Source: Oceanobacillus senegalensis
Lineage (GTDB): Bacteria; Bacillota; Bacilli; Bacillales; Amphibacillaceae
DNA: 64,000 nucleotides
Direction of reading: 5' to 3'
Assembly (NCBI RefSeq): GCF_900176885.1
Contig: NZ_LT839648.1
Location: forward strand, 4,114,813-4,178,812
Shown here piece by piece: positions 45,155-54,609 of the stretch. Position 1 is the stretch's first letter, and every line of letters starts with the position of its first letter. Under the pieces are notes generated by a model. It saw only the letters and a list, made by a program, of their open reading frames with translations. It had not been told where the DNA came from and searched no databases. Both the position numbers and the translations under genes were made by a program.

Positions 45155-45312
45155 AAATGGTTGATTGGAGCGGAGGACAGTCGATTCCTTGAAAAAGAAA
45201 ATCACTTTTTTTGCGTGTGATGTGACGCTGACGGAGCTTCCTTGTCGTTGTGAGAATAGCGCGTGTCTGAAGACTCCGAAGCGGTGACCTTCCGCAGCGG
45301 TATATATGCACA
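45155..45312. repeat. Diverged copy of a related GC-rich dispersed repeat
   Basis: GATTGGAGCGGAGGACAGTC, GATTCCTTG, and later GAAGACTCCGAAGCGGTGAC and CTTCCGCAGCGGTATA are the landmarks of another common Bacillaceae intergenic repeat in degraded form. A minus-strand frame across it is a translation artefact. Confidence 0.6.
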
Positions 45313-45522
45313 CATTCTCACAAGGTTACTACGCATTCTATCTATTATGTACTCTCGTAGAAATCATGATTAAAACGTTTATAAATTAGGTATATTATCA
45401 TATTGAAAAACATATTTAACTATGATAGAATTTTAGGACAACCAAGATATAATCATAAAATTTAGAAAGTTCCACCAACTATAGTGACACTGGGTACAAT
45501 TGAATAGAGGGGAGGTAATCGT

Positions 45523-45618
45523 GTGAAATTTAGAGATGTTATCGCCTTGTTAGCCCTCTTATGTACGTTTGGAACATTCTTAATTGCCATGCTAAACTTT
45601 GTCCTTACTATATTATAA
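45523..45618 (+). CDS. Candidate holin-like toxin, 31 residues
   Basis: GTG at 45523 follows GAGGGGAGGTAATC, one of the strongest ribosome sites in the window. The product begins MKFRDVIALLALL and is almost entirely one hydrophobic helix, ending in a short hydrophobic tail. This is the shape of the small putative holin-like toxins (type I toxin-antitoxin peptides) found in Bacillales. No antisense antitoxin was identified. It lies alone in a long repeat-rich gap. Confidence 0.55.
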   Translation: MKFRDVIALLALLCTFGTFLIAMLNFVLTIL

Positions 45619-46092
45619 TACCTCTATATCTCATTCATTATTGAAATGTACAAACCCTCTCTTTTTCGTTTAGTTGAAATAGTTATTTTTCCAGTCTTCT
45701 ACTAAAAAAGGATAAAAGGGGGTGAATTGTTCGTTTCTCTATTTAAAAATCAAAAGGTTTGTTTTTGAAATGCCTCAGATGAAACGCTTCGGTGTTATCG
45801 AACTCAAGTAGATTCATTCGTCTCTTCATTTACCTTAACATTTCATATGTCCTATTTAACCTAATATATTCATTCCTTGTTCATGTGATTATCCATATTC
45901 GCACAAAGCTTGGATCTTTTTTGTATCAAGTAAAAATCCATGAACCAGATAAGCTTTTTAGTAATCTCCGTATTTCCTTTCCTAACGACTACCTATTTCT
46001 CCAGGTATATCTACTATTTCTGATATGTTATATCGTCCCATTTAAATGATATATGTACGAAGATAATCGTACGGGAACGTTGATGGATTGGA
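45619..46092. other. Gap between the small hydrophobic gene and the germination operon
   Basis: A plus-strand frame at 45792-46049 has a Phe/Leu/Ile-rich sequence and no ribosome site, and is not accepted. AAACCCTCTCTTTTTCG at 45650 is a weak terminator candidate. Nothing else is seen. Confidence 0.35.
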
Positions 46093-47184
46093 CTATGTTT
46101 TTCTTTGTCTTATCTTACCTACCATCAACAGAAGCAATGGGAGACATAACCCTATGGTAGCTGAAAAAAACACCCAATAATATGCGATTAGCTCGTAATA
46201 GTAAACAATATTGGGATACAATATGAACCCAAGTATAATGAGAATAAAACTTAATGGCGTTGAAAGCGTGGAGGGGCTTTTCAATTTAAAAAAGTGGCTG
46301 AATCCTAGCGAAAGAACATAGAAATTTACGGTAATTTTAAAGAAAATCGTGAAAAACCAAGCAATCGCAACCAGAATCTCAATTCGTTCTAGGAAATTGG
46401 CAATACTAATTTTCTTCCCTAAAATATAAGTTGGGTAGGCTTGTCTAGCCGTAAACTCTGGTCCTAACACCGTCAAACACATAAACGTGATGAGAAATAA
46501 GAGGAAAGATGCAACGATGGTTCCGATATAAAACCCCTTTTTCGCTTTTTTAAAGGCATTCACATATGGAATAATAGCGAGAAATACGACCAGTTCGAGA
46601 TAAGGGATACCTAATGTTGGGAGGGCACTAACAAACGTTGCACTCGGTTTCTCTGCTAGAATGGGTTTCACTCTCGATAGATCGGCATCAGGAGATACGA
46701 GTATAATTAACAACATTAACGAAATAAAAGCATACGGAACAAAAATCTCACAACTCCTTCCAATTACTTCTAAGCCTAGTTTTATCGCATATAAACTAGT
46801 TAAAACAAAGATCAACATAATAAAGGAAATCGGCGTCCCTAACATAATATGTGTAATCATAAAATCGCCAATCTGTCGTAAATTGGTTGCAGTAAGAAAT
46901 AACATAAATAGTAAAAACAAGAGAATAACGATTTTTCCCATCCATTTTCCTAATATGGCTTCCATTAATTCAAATAGATTCTTATTCGTATCCAAGGCGG
47001 AAACGTGAACCAATAAAAATACAATACCAATCCCAATGACTGCGGCAATGATCGATGTAATCCAGGCATCCGTACCCGCATAACCAGCTGTTAGGGCTGG
47101 GTGCACAATAATACTTGTCCCTAAGGAATACATGAAAACCAATAGCATAAATTGTCTAGCACTAATTTTCCCTTTTTCTAGCAC
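46093..47184 (-). CDS. Spore germinant receptor subunit B (GerAB/GerKB family)
   Basis: A 363-residue membrane protein with about ten helices, of the amino acid-permease-like GerAB family that forms the germinant-sensing subunit in the spore inner membrane. Typical features are the opening SARQFMLLVFMYSLGTSIIVHP, LFELMEAILGKWMGK and the LGLEVIGRSCEIFVPYAF segment. It is the last gene of the A-C-D-B operon. It should be expressed late in the forespore under sigma-G, although no promoter was defined. Confidence 0.92.
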   Translation of the reverse strand: MLEKGKISARQFMLLVFMYSLGTSIIVHPALTAGYAGTDAWITSIIAAVIGIGIVFLLVHVSALDTNKNLFELMEAILGKWMGKIVILLFLLFMLFLTATNLRQIGDFMITHIMLGTPISFIMLIFVLTSLYAIKLGLEVIGRSCEIFVPYAFISLMLLIILVSPDADLSRVKPILAEKPSATFVSALPTLGIPYLELVVFLAIIPYVNAFKKAKKGFYIGTIVASFLLFLITFMCLTVLGPEFTARQAYPTYILGKKISIANFLERIEILVAIAWFFTIFFKITVNFYVLSLGFSHFFKLKSPSTLSTPLSFILIILGFILYPNIVYYYELIAYYWVFFSATIGLCLPLLLLMVGKIRQRKT

Positions 47185-47219
47185 ATTTACCCTCCTTTTT
47201 CTTTCGTTACGTTACCTGT

Positions 47220-47465
47220 TCACAAATAGCTTTCTAATAGATTCCTTAACGGATGAGCGAATGGTTCATATATCCATTTCACTGCCTCCGTTGGATTAGG
47301 AAGCGAAACGTCAAAGAGGTAAAGAAGCGTAAGCGATAAAGCAATAACCGAAAAAACAAGGTGAATCATGGTATCTTTCATGGAGGTTGTATCTTTTTTT
47401 ACCTGGGACCTATCCCATTTAAAAATCAAACCAGCTAATATAACGGCAAATATTGCTTTAACCAT
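47220..47465 (-). CDS. Germinant receptor D-type small subunit
   Basis: An 81-residue protein with two membrane helices (about residues 2-17 and 31-52) joined by a charged link (DRSQVKKDTTSMKD), then a polar C-terminus. It sits one base after the C-subunit gene and 35 bases before the B-subunit gene, inside the receptor operon. Two-helix D subunits with this position and size are known accessory parts of some Ger receptors and modulate germination. It is distinct from the GerD lipoprotein. Confidence 0.7.
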   Translation of the reverse strand: MVKAIFAVILAGLIFKWDRSQVKKDTTSMKDTMIHLVFSVIALSLTLLYLFDVSLPNPTEAVKWIYEPFAHPLRNLLESYL

Positions 47466-47466
47466 C

Positions 47467-48687
47467 TTACTCCTCCTTTTGATTCATCGGATTTTGTATA
47501 TCGTTAAAAAAGGATTGGTTGGTTGTCCCCGTTCCTTTAATTTGTACATCCAATTTTATGTTCACTTCCAATTGATTGGAAAAAACGTCATCCCAATTGT
47601 TTTCAACTGTTTTCCAGTAGGTAAAATGATTTTTTTTAAATTCTTCGCCAAAGCCAAAGATATCGGTCCCCATTTCCTGTATTCCCTTGACACTTTCTTC
47701 CATTAGTTTGCCAAGATCCTTTTCCACCTTTTTTTGCAACCTGGTGATTTCCGTGGAGTCGGTGAGGTCTAAGACACAGGATACATCAGCTATATTGGTT
47801 TGTTTCGTTATGGTCACGTCGATGGTTGGGGTATTTCCTTTTACTTTCGCTTTTTTCTCTGTGTTGGAATTCAATACTTCTAGACTCAAGTTCCCCTTTT
47901 CTCCACAAGGAATCGTAATGACGGTACTTTTAACCTTATTAGCGATATTGTTTAGCATTCTTGTTTGATTTTCATTTAGCCAACCCACGAATTTATCATC
48001 TTGAAAAGCACCTTCATGATAGGCCCCAATCATGGTGAACGGTACGATATTTTCTACGTTAGGGAGTTTCGAACCAGCTTCTGGATCACCTATAATTTGA
48101 AGTCCTGTAATACTAGCCTCTTTCCCTTTGGATGTAACAGCAGAAATTAACTCATCAATTTCTACAGAAGCAACCCCTGACCAAACTTCCTCGGATGTTT
48201 GAATCATTCCCCATAGTTTATTGGCTGGTATTTTTTCAAGTGGGGTCAAAATTTCCAGGACGTTTTTCGCACTGTCATCCTTCACTACTGCAAAAAGGAA
48301 ATCGGTTCGCATCTCATGATCTCTCGAAAGTAAATCTAATATCCCTGCAATCCCGTCCCTTGCAAATTCCTCCCCTAATATAATGATGCGTAAATGACTA
48401 AAATACATTCTTCGAGGAACCGTAGTCGTTAATCTTCGAAGCGCCTCCATTAATGTATCTCCAGTTTCTGTATACGAATTAACAGGAGACCTTGTTGTTA
48501 ATGTATCCCCAGCAAGTTCACTTGGATTTAATATTTGAACGGTTACTTTATATTTATCTTCTTCTTTATCAATTCCTAGTGCTGTGACAATGGATAGATC
48601 AGCTAATTCCTCCGAATCCCAACAACCAGACAGAAGGCTTGTCATAAATAGGATGAGGCTAATCATCATCATTCGCTTCAAGGTCAC
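47467..48687 (-). CDS. Spore germinant receptor subunit C (GerAC lipoprotein)
   Basis: A 406-residue lipoprotein. The signal ends LLSGCWDSEELADLSIVTALGID, which is the signature start of GerAC-family proteins with the lipidated Cys22. The three domains that follow are typical, with RMYFSHLRIIILGEEFARDG in the first and the C-terminal GFGEEFKKNHFTYWKTVENNW. It is located on the outer face of the inner spore membrane. It starts 6 bases after the A-subunit stop. Confidence 0.95.
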   Translation of the reverse strand: MTLKRMMMISLILFMTSLLSGCWDSEELADLSIVTALGIDKEEDKYKVTVQILNPSELAGDTLTTRSPVNSYTETGDTLMEALRRLTTTVPRRMYFSHLRIIILGEEFARDGIAGILDLLSRDHEMRTDFLFAVVKDDSAKNVLEILTPLEKIPANKLWGMIQTSEEVWSGVASVEIDELISAVTSKGKEASITGLQIIGDPEAGSKLPNVENIVPFTMIGAYHEGAFQDDKFVGWLNENQTRMLNNIANKVKSTVITIPCGEKGNLSLEVLNSNTEKKAKVKGNTPTIDVTITKQTNIADVSCVLDLTDSTEITRLQKKVEKDLGKLMEESVKGIQEMGTDIFGFGEEFKKNHFTYWKTVENNWDDVFSNQLEVNIKLDVQIKGTGTTNQSFFNDIQNPMNQKEE

Positions 48688-48693
48688 TCACCA

Positions 48694-50355
48694 TCACTTT
48701 CTATTTGGCGAAGGTTTATCCGTGTTTTCCCGAACTATGTTCTTTTGGTTCATTAATCGTGGTCTTGTGCTAATTCTCCATAATGGCATACGGATTAAGG
48801 CATCTTTTTGATCTTGGATAATCATGGGTCCCATCGGAGATAAGTATGGAATGCCAAAAGAGCGCAAACTCGCTAAATGTAACACCATGAAAATCACTCC
48901 AATAATGATGCCAAGTAATCCAAACGATGCTGCTAATGTCATAAAAGGATATCGCAATATTCGAATGGAACTGGACAAATCTGGACTGGGTATAAGGAAA
49001 CTACTAATCGCTGTTAAGGATACTACGATAACCATCGCGGCCGATACAAAACCTGCTTGTACCGCTGCTTGTCCCACAACTAATGCTCCAACAATGGAAA
49101 TAGCAGAACCAATTGCTCTGGGCATTCGTGTACCAGCTTCACGTAAAATATCAAACACAAACTCCATGATTAAGGCCTCAACGAATGCAGGAAATGGGAC
49201 CCCTTCCCGTTGTGCCGCTAGACTAATTAATAGTTGGGTAGGAATCATTTCTTGATGAAACGTAGTTAAAGCGATATACATAGACGGTGTTAACAGTGCT
49301 AAGAAAAATCCTAAATAGCGCAAAAGTCGTAACATGGTACCAATATCTACTCTTTGATAGTAATCCTCACTCGATTGAAAAAAGTCAATGATTAAGGTGG
49401 GAACCAGTAATACAAACGGAGTCCCATCTACAATAATCGCTACTTTTCCCTCTAGTAACCCTGCACAAATCGTATCTGGCCTTTCTGTATTGTAGACCGT
49501 TGGAAATGGAGAGTAAGGGCTATCCTGAATATATTCTTCAATATAGCCACTTTCAAGGATGGCATCTGTATCGATAGCATTTATCCGCTTTTTTACTTCT
49601 TTCACGATTTTTTCATTCACAATGCCGTTTATATAGCAAATCGAAACATCTGTGTGTGTTTTTTTACCAATTACTTTGTTCTCAATCCATAAATTCGGAT
49701 CTTTAATTCTCCTACGAATAAGGGAAGTATTGATTCTTAATGTTTCGGTAAATCCCTCTCTAGGTCCGCGAATAACCGTTGTAGAGGAAGATTCTTCTAC
49801 AGCTCTCGATTCATATCCCTTGGAACCAATGGCAAAAGCCGTTTCATATCCATCCAATAAAATAACCGAATCTCCAGCAAGGATAAAACTAAACAATCCC
49901 TTGTAATCCTTACATTCCTCCACTTCACTATTCGCTAATGTTTGCTCTTTCATGACCTTAAACAGATCTTTCTCTTGAGGCTTCGTTTTAGGCTTGATCA
50001 ATGATTTCTTCTTTTTCTGTAACCCATCCTGAGGATTCGATGATTCCTTTTCAGAGCTTCCCGCACTATCTTCATCTGGTAAATCAACTAGGCGTAAATC
50101 AATCATCAATGTTTCCGTAATAAAATTTTGAACAAACATTTTACTAGCCATACCGTCCACATACAGTAAAGCAGCCTTTACTGGTTGGGTCGAACCGATT
50201 TTAAATTCCCTTACAACAAGATCCGAGCTATCCCCAAGCAACGCTTTCACATGATCAAGCGTTTGTTTGATATCTTTGTGTAAAGGAGTAGCCAAATCGG
50301 AAGGTATATTCTCTACTTCCATTGGTTCTTTCTTCTTTTTTAGCCATTTCCTCAT
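48694..50355 (-). CDS. Spore germinant receptor subunit A (GerAA family)
   Basis: About 553 residues. The soluble N-terminal domain (1-270) includes IKQTLDHVKALLGDSSDLVVREF and the conserved GPREGFTETLRINTSLIRRRIKDPNLW stretch. The C-terminal half has about five helices, with PFVLLVPTLIIDFFQSSEDYYQR and ISIVGALVVGQAAVQAGFVSAAMVI. The A subunit is part of the germinant-gated channel. The frame opens with TTG at 50364, but TTAGGAG is better spaced for the ATG at 50355. First gene of the operon. Confidence 0.95.
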   Translation of the reverse strand: MRKWLKKKKEPMEVENIPSDLATPLHKDIKQTLDHVKALLGDSSDLVVREFKIGSTQPVKAALLYVDGMASKMFVQNFITETLMIDLRLVDLPDEDSAGSSEKESSNPQDGLQKKKKSLIKPKTKPQEKDLFKVMKEQTLANSEVEECKDYKGLFSFILAGDSVILLDGYETAFAIGSKGYESRAVEESSSTTVIRGPREGFTETLRINTSLIRRRIKDPNLWIENKVIGKKTHTDVSICYINGIVNEKIVKEVKKRINAIDTDAILESGYIEEYIQDSPYSPFPTVYNTERPDTICAGLLEGKVAIIVDGTPFVLLVPTLIIDFFQSSEDYYQRVDIGTMLRLLRYLGFFLALLTPSMYIALTTFHQEMIPTQLLISLAAQREGVPFPAFVEALIMEFVFDILREAGTRMPRAIGSAISIVGALVVGQAAVQAGFVSAAMVIVVSLTAISSFLIPSPDLSSSIRILRYPFMTLAASFGLLGIIIGVIFMVLHLASLRSFGIPYLSPMGPMIIQDQKDALIRMPLWRISTRPRLMNQKNIVRENTDKPSPNRK

Positions 50356-50632
50356 ATACCCCAAGCTCCTAATTAAGAATTTGTAAGTTTTTTCCGCGGT
50401 GATTAAACATAGTATTCGCTAATAAAAGAAAAATATGAAGGGAGCAAATAAAGAATGGAAGGTTCACTTTATAAGCCTTCTTCCTTGTATTAGACCTCCT
50501 TTACCAATTATTTACAATAAATAGATATGGAATTAATACTCCTATGTTTTAATGGGTAGTGGTGAAATGTAAGTATAATGGTGGGAAAACGGTTTAGGAT
50601 TCAAAAAATTCTTATCAATGGGAGTGGATGTA

Positions 50633-53600
50633 ATGGGGAAAGGAAATAAAAAGAAAACAGTAAGCTCTTTTCTAGCAACGTCCATGGCTGCTCATGCGCT
50701 TGTTCCAGTTCTTCCCGTCGCAGCTAGTGCAGAGGCGGTAGCGACGGATTTAATGATTTCGGAATACATAGAGGGCAGTGGTTTTAATAAGGCATTGGAG
50801 CTTTATAATGTGACGGCTCATGATATAGACTTAAGCGAGTATACATTGGAACTATATTCGAATGGGGCCACGGAAGCTAGTCAATCCGTCCAATTAGAAG
50901 GGAATCTTGCAAGTGGTGATACCTATATTTTGTATCATGGTCAGGCGGATGAATCCATCCAAACGAAGGGGAATCAAGCATCTAGCCGTGTTATTAATTT
51001 TAACGGGGATGATGCGATCGTACTTAAAAAAGCAGGGAAAGTGATTGATTCCATTGGTGAGGTTGGAAAACGTGATACGTTTGGAAAAGATACAACACTA
51101 GTACGAAACCCATCCGTTACGACAGGGGATACCACTCTGGATGATGCGTTTGAAACAAATGAATGGACATCCCATGCAAAAGATACGTTTGATCATCTTG
51201 GTACACATGTTATGGATGGTTCAGCTGGTGAGGTAGATCCAGAGAATCCTCCAGAAGAGGGGGATCCTGTACAAGCTGTAACCGCCTCTCACGCGAGTGG
51301 AACGATTCCAGTTGGGACAGAGGTAGAACTTACGACATCCACAAGTGATGCGCAGATTTACTATACAACCAATGGAGAAGATCCAAGGGAAGCAGGACAA
51401 CTTTATGAAGAACCAATTGTTGTCGATAGAGATATGACCGTTAAGGCCTATGTGGCAAAAGATGGTTTGGAGGATAGTGCTGTCAACGAATTTGACTATA
51501 TCGTTTATGATGTAGAAGAAGGCCTAGAAATCCATGATTTACAAGGAGAAACACATGATTCGCCATTTGATAATAAGACGGTAGAGGATATCCAAGGCGT
51601 TGTGACTTATAAATATGAATTAGGTGGAAACTACTATTTCCATTTCCAAACCCCAGATGAATTAAAAGATAATAACCCCAAAACATCAGAAGGTATGGTT
51701 GTTTTTACGGGAAATCAGGAAGTATCGGTGAATGTGGGGGATTTGGTGAGTGTTACTGGTGAAGTGGATGAATACCATATTGACGGCTATTATGACACGA
51801 AACAAGAAACCGATTTGCCTGTTACACAAATCAATGCAAGGGATGACCGTGGTGGAATGGTAACGGTTGTGGAGAAAGATGTACGCCTTCCAGAGCCTGT
51901 TGAAATTACGAGTGAAAATCTCCCAAGGGAAGTCATTGACAATGATGGTTTTACAGTATTTGACCCTGAAGAAGATGCGATTGATTTCTGGGAAAGCTTA
52001 GAAGGAATGCGGGTAGAGGTTGGAAATGTAAAAGCCATTGCACCACAGGAACATGGTGATCTCTTCACCGTTCTTGAGGAAAGGGAAACAGATACACTCC
52101 ATGGTGGGGTACTTCTTACAGCGGATGACCCAAATCCTGATCGCATTTCATTTAAATTGTATGATAATGAGGAAGCGAGGGATTTCGAAGTAGCAACAGG
52201 GGATACATTTGAAGGTCCGATGGTTGGTGTCGTGAATTATGGCTTCCAAAATTATAAAATTTATGCTGATTATGAAGAATTGAAGGATGCACATGTTGTT
52301 GGTGATGCGGAGCCAGAGCAAACCACACTGGAATGGCATGAAAATAAATTAACGATTGCTTCCTATAATTTGGAGAATTTTTCTAATAACAAGTCGGAAA
52401 CAAGCGATGATAAAGCAGCTAAATTAGCCAGAGCCTTTGTAAAGGATATGAAGAGTCCAGATGTTATTGGTGTCACGGAAGTACAGGACAATAATGGACA
52501 AGATGCAGGGGATTCTGCTGCTGATGAAAGTTATGAGCGTTTAATCCAAGCGATTGTTGATGCAGGTGGCCCAAGATATGAATATGCCAATATTGATCCG
52601 GAAGTCAACCAAGATGGTGGCGCACCAAATGCGAATATCCGCGTCGGATTCTTATACAACCCAGAACGAGTATCTTTAACAGATGGACTCCCGGCTGGAG
52701 ATGCAACAACGGCGGTAGGCTATGAAGATGGGCAATTAACCCACAACCCAGGGCGAATTGATCCGACCAATGAAGCATTTGAGGATAGCCGTAAACCACT
52801 AGCAGCTCAATTTGAATTCCAAGGGGAAGAAGTGGTTGTCATTGTAAACCATTGGAAGTCTAAATCTGGAGATACTCCATTATTCGGTTCCACCCAACCA
52901 CCAGTATATGGTAGTGAAGAACAACGGAAGGCCATAGCGGATACGGTATATGGTTTTGTAGAAGAAATCAAAGCAGATAATCCCGATGCAAACATTGTGT
53001 CTGTCGGTGACTTTAATGATTTCCAATTCTCTGATGCACTGAAAATCCATGAAGGTGACCATATGACCAATATGATAAACCATGTGGAAGAAAAGGATCG
53101 GTATACGTATCTCTATCAAGGAAATTCACAAGTACTCGATCATATTTTAGTTTCTAACAATCTAGTGGATGCAACAGAAATAGATATTCTTCATATTAAT
53201 GCCGATTTCACAGACATGGCAGGCCGTGCAAGTGATCATGATCCAGTGATGGTGCAAGTAGATTTGAAAGATACTGGTGATGCCGACGTATTAGATGATG
53301 CCGTTTTAAAAGCACAAGAAGCTATCCACTATTTTGACAGGGCCTCTTATTTCTGGTCAGCAGATGAAGAAAGACAAACCAAGCTAGATGAAGCAAGGTC
53401 AGCAGTAGAAGCCGTACGTGCGATAGATCCAGCATATGATACCAGTGCATGGGAGCAAATCCTGGATGATGCCCAACAAGTCATCGAGGAAACAATAGCA
53501 TTGGAACAACAAGCGGAAAAAGTGAACGAAGCATTGAGAAATCTATCCTATGATGATCCTTTTGGCGAATATATTTTGACGGACGAGGCTCTAGAAGCAG

Positions 53601-54403
53601 CAAAAGCAGAATATAACGATGTCAAAGGATTGTATGATGAAGCAGTAGAAGCTGGCGCTACAATGTACATGTTTGATCTGGAGGGTCTCAATGCGTTGGA
53701 GTATCAAAAGAGAAAAATAGATACCTACCCTCATACCGTGGAAAACGTAACAGCAGCAGTACAAGCAGTAGAAAATGCTTCTTTCCATGATTTAGGAATC
53801 GAGGAAGATACAGATGAAGCGAAATTAGCAGCAGTGCAAGAAGTAGCGGACTTGGCAATCGATGAAGAACTGGAAGATCGAATGACTCGTAACACCGTCG
53901 AAACCGTAGTTACGTATAATGAAGATACGAATCAGTACGATATTGTAGTAAAAAGTAGAGACTGGGGATTATCACGTACAGTAAGTGTGGCCGCAACATT
54001 CGCTGGTGAACAGGAAGAAATTATTCCGGAAAACGTATACCAATACAACAACTTAAAGCGCGGAAAACTTGTCATCAACGAGCCAAGCGTATCCGTGACA
54101 TTGAACGGTAAAACGGATATTAAAAATGGTGTTGATTTCAGAGGAAATTACGGAGTATTCGATGGGGAAGGGTTCGAGCGTGCAACAGTAAGCCTTAACC
54201 CGAAGTCAGGTGAAGCTATCATTGATTTTAACGGAACAATCGTAGAAAAAGTGATCATTCGTGATAAATTCGGGGGAAGTGTCAAGGAAATTAGAGGGGC
54301 AGAAAATATTAAAAGCCTTGAATTTACAAATGGGGTAGACGAAAATGCGATTCAAATCACAGATTCTAATGGAAAGCTGATAGAGGGAGAGGTTTCAGCA
54401 TAA
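50633..54403 (+). CDS. Large secreted nuclease with lamin-tail, OB and EEP domains
   Basis: About 1256 residues. The order is: signal peptide (MGKGNKKKTVSSFLATSMAA, cut near ASAEA); lamin-tail domain (about 40-180, DLMISEYIEGSGFNKALELYN); a chitobiase-type beta domain (220-300, YYTTNGEDPREAGQLYEEPI); nucleic-acid-binding OB-like region (305-610); and an endonuclease/exonuclease/phosphatase domain (620-905) with SYNLENFS, GVTEVQDN, VGDFNDFQFS and ASDHDPVMVQ. Helical FIVAR-like repeats (910-1110) and a C-terminal beta domain follow. It is like the cell-wall nuclease YhcR in plan but lacks a visible LPXTG tail, so it is probably released or held by the repeats. ATG 50633 has GGGAGTGG at the right spacing. 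Confidence 0.88.
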   Translation: MGKGNKKKTVSSFLATSMAAHALVPVLPVAASAEAVATDLMISEYIEGSGFNKALELYNVTAHDIDLSEYTLELYSNGATEASQSVQLEGNLASGDTYILYHGQADESIQTKGNQASSRVINFNGDDAIVLKKAGKVIDSIGEVGKRDTFGKDTTLVRNPSVTTGDTTLDDAFETNEWTSHAKDTFDHLGTHVMDGSAGEVDPENPPEEGDPVQAVTASHASGTIPVGTEVELTTSTSDAQIYYTTNGEDPREAGQLYEEPIVVDRDMTVKAYVAKDGLEDSAVNEFDYIVYDVEEGLEIHDLQGETHDSPFDNKTVEDIQGVVTYKYELGGNYYFHFQTPDELKDNNPKTSEGMVVFTGNQEVSVNVGDLVSVTGEVDEYHIDGYYDTKQETDLPVTQINARDDRGGMVTVVEKDVRLPEPVEITSENLPREVIDNDGFTVFDPEEDAIDFWESLEGMRVEVGNVKAIAPQEHGDLFTVLEERETDTLHGGVLLTADDPNPDRISFKLYDNEEARDFEVATGDTFEGPMVGVVNYGFQNYKIYADYEELKDAHVVGDAEPEQTTLEWHENKLTIASYNLENFSNNKSETSDDKAAKLARAFVKDMKSPDVIGVTEVQDNNGQDAGDSAADESYERLIQAIVDAGGPRYEYANIDPEVNQDGGAPNANIRVGFLYNPERVSLTDGLPAGDATTAVGYEDGQLTHNPGRIDPTNEAFEDSRKPLAAQFEFQGEEVVVIVNHWKSKSGDTPLFGSTQPPVYGSEEQRKAIADTVYGFVEEIKADNPDANIVSVGDFNDFQFSDALKIHEGDHMTNMINHVEEKDRYTYLYQGNSQVLDHILVSNNLVDATEIDILHINADFTDMAGRASDHDPVMVQVDLKDTGDADVLDDAVLKAQEAIHYFDRASYFWSADEERQTKLDEARSAVEAVRAIDPAYDTSAWEQILDDAQQVIEETIALEQQAEKVNEALRNLSYDDPFGEYILTDEALEAAKAEYNDVKGLYDEAVEAGATMYMFDLEGLNALEYQKRKIDTYPHTVENVTAAVQAVENASFHDLGIEEDTDEAKLAAVQEVADLAIDEELEDRMTRNTVETVVTYNEDTNQYDIVVKSRDWGLSRTVSVAATFAGEQEEIIPENVYQYNNLKRGKLVINEPSVSVTLNGKTDIKNGVDFRGNYGVFDGEGFERATVSLNPKSGEAIIDFNGTIVEKVIIRDKFGGSVKEIRGAENIKSLEFTNGVDENAIQITDSNGKLIEGEVSA

Positions 54404-54471
54404 GTTGTGGTGTTAATAATTTGGATCAGACTGCAAACCTATATTTGCAAATTACTAGATTGTTTTGAGTC

Positions 54472-54555
54472 AAGAGGCTGGAATAGAGCGAAAGTGTATT
54501 TTCTCCGCTTAGCAGTTGGTGTGAAACACTTTGGCTATATCCCAGTCCTCTTTTT
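54472..54555. repeat. Short GAGACTGGGACA-related inverted repeat acting as a terminator
   Basis: AAGAGGCTGG at 54472 pairs imperfectly with CCAGTCCTCTT at 54542-54552, with an inner AAGTGT/ACACTT pair, and is followed by TTTTTCC. It ends the nuclease transcript and separates it from the convergent gene. Confidence 0.75.
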
Positions 54556-54609
54556 CCTTCTTAACAGTAAACCTAGTATCTAGGACAGACGTTTCGGTTT
54601 TCGTTGTTT

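Larger units (their letters stand above)
44750..45522. other. Long non-coding gap with two dispersed repeat copies
   Basis: No gene is supported. The middle is occupied by the two repeats listed separately (44960-45080 and 45155-45312), and the last 150 bases are AT-rich and should hold the promoter of the small hydrophobic gene at 45523. Confidence 0.5.

Noticed and set aside
45792..46049. 85-codon hydrophobic frame before the germination operon
   Set aside because: Very Phe/Ile/Leu-rich without a ribosome site; typical of translated AT-rich DNA.
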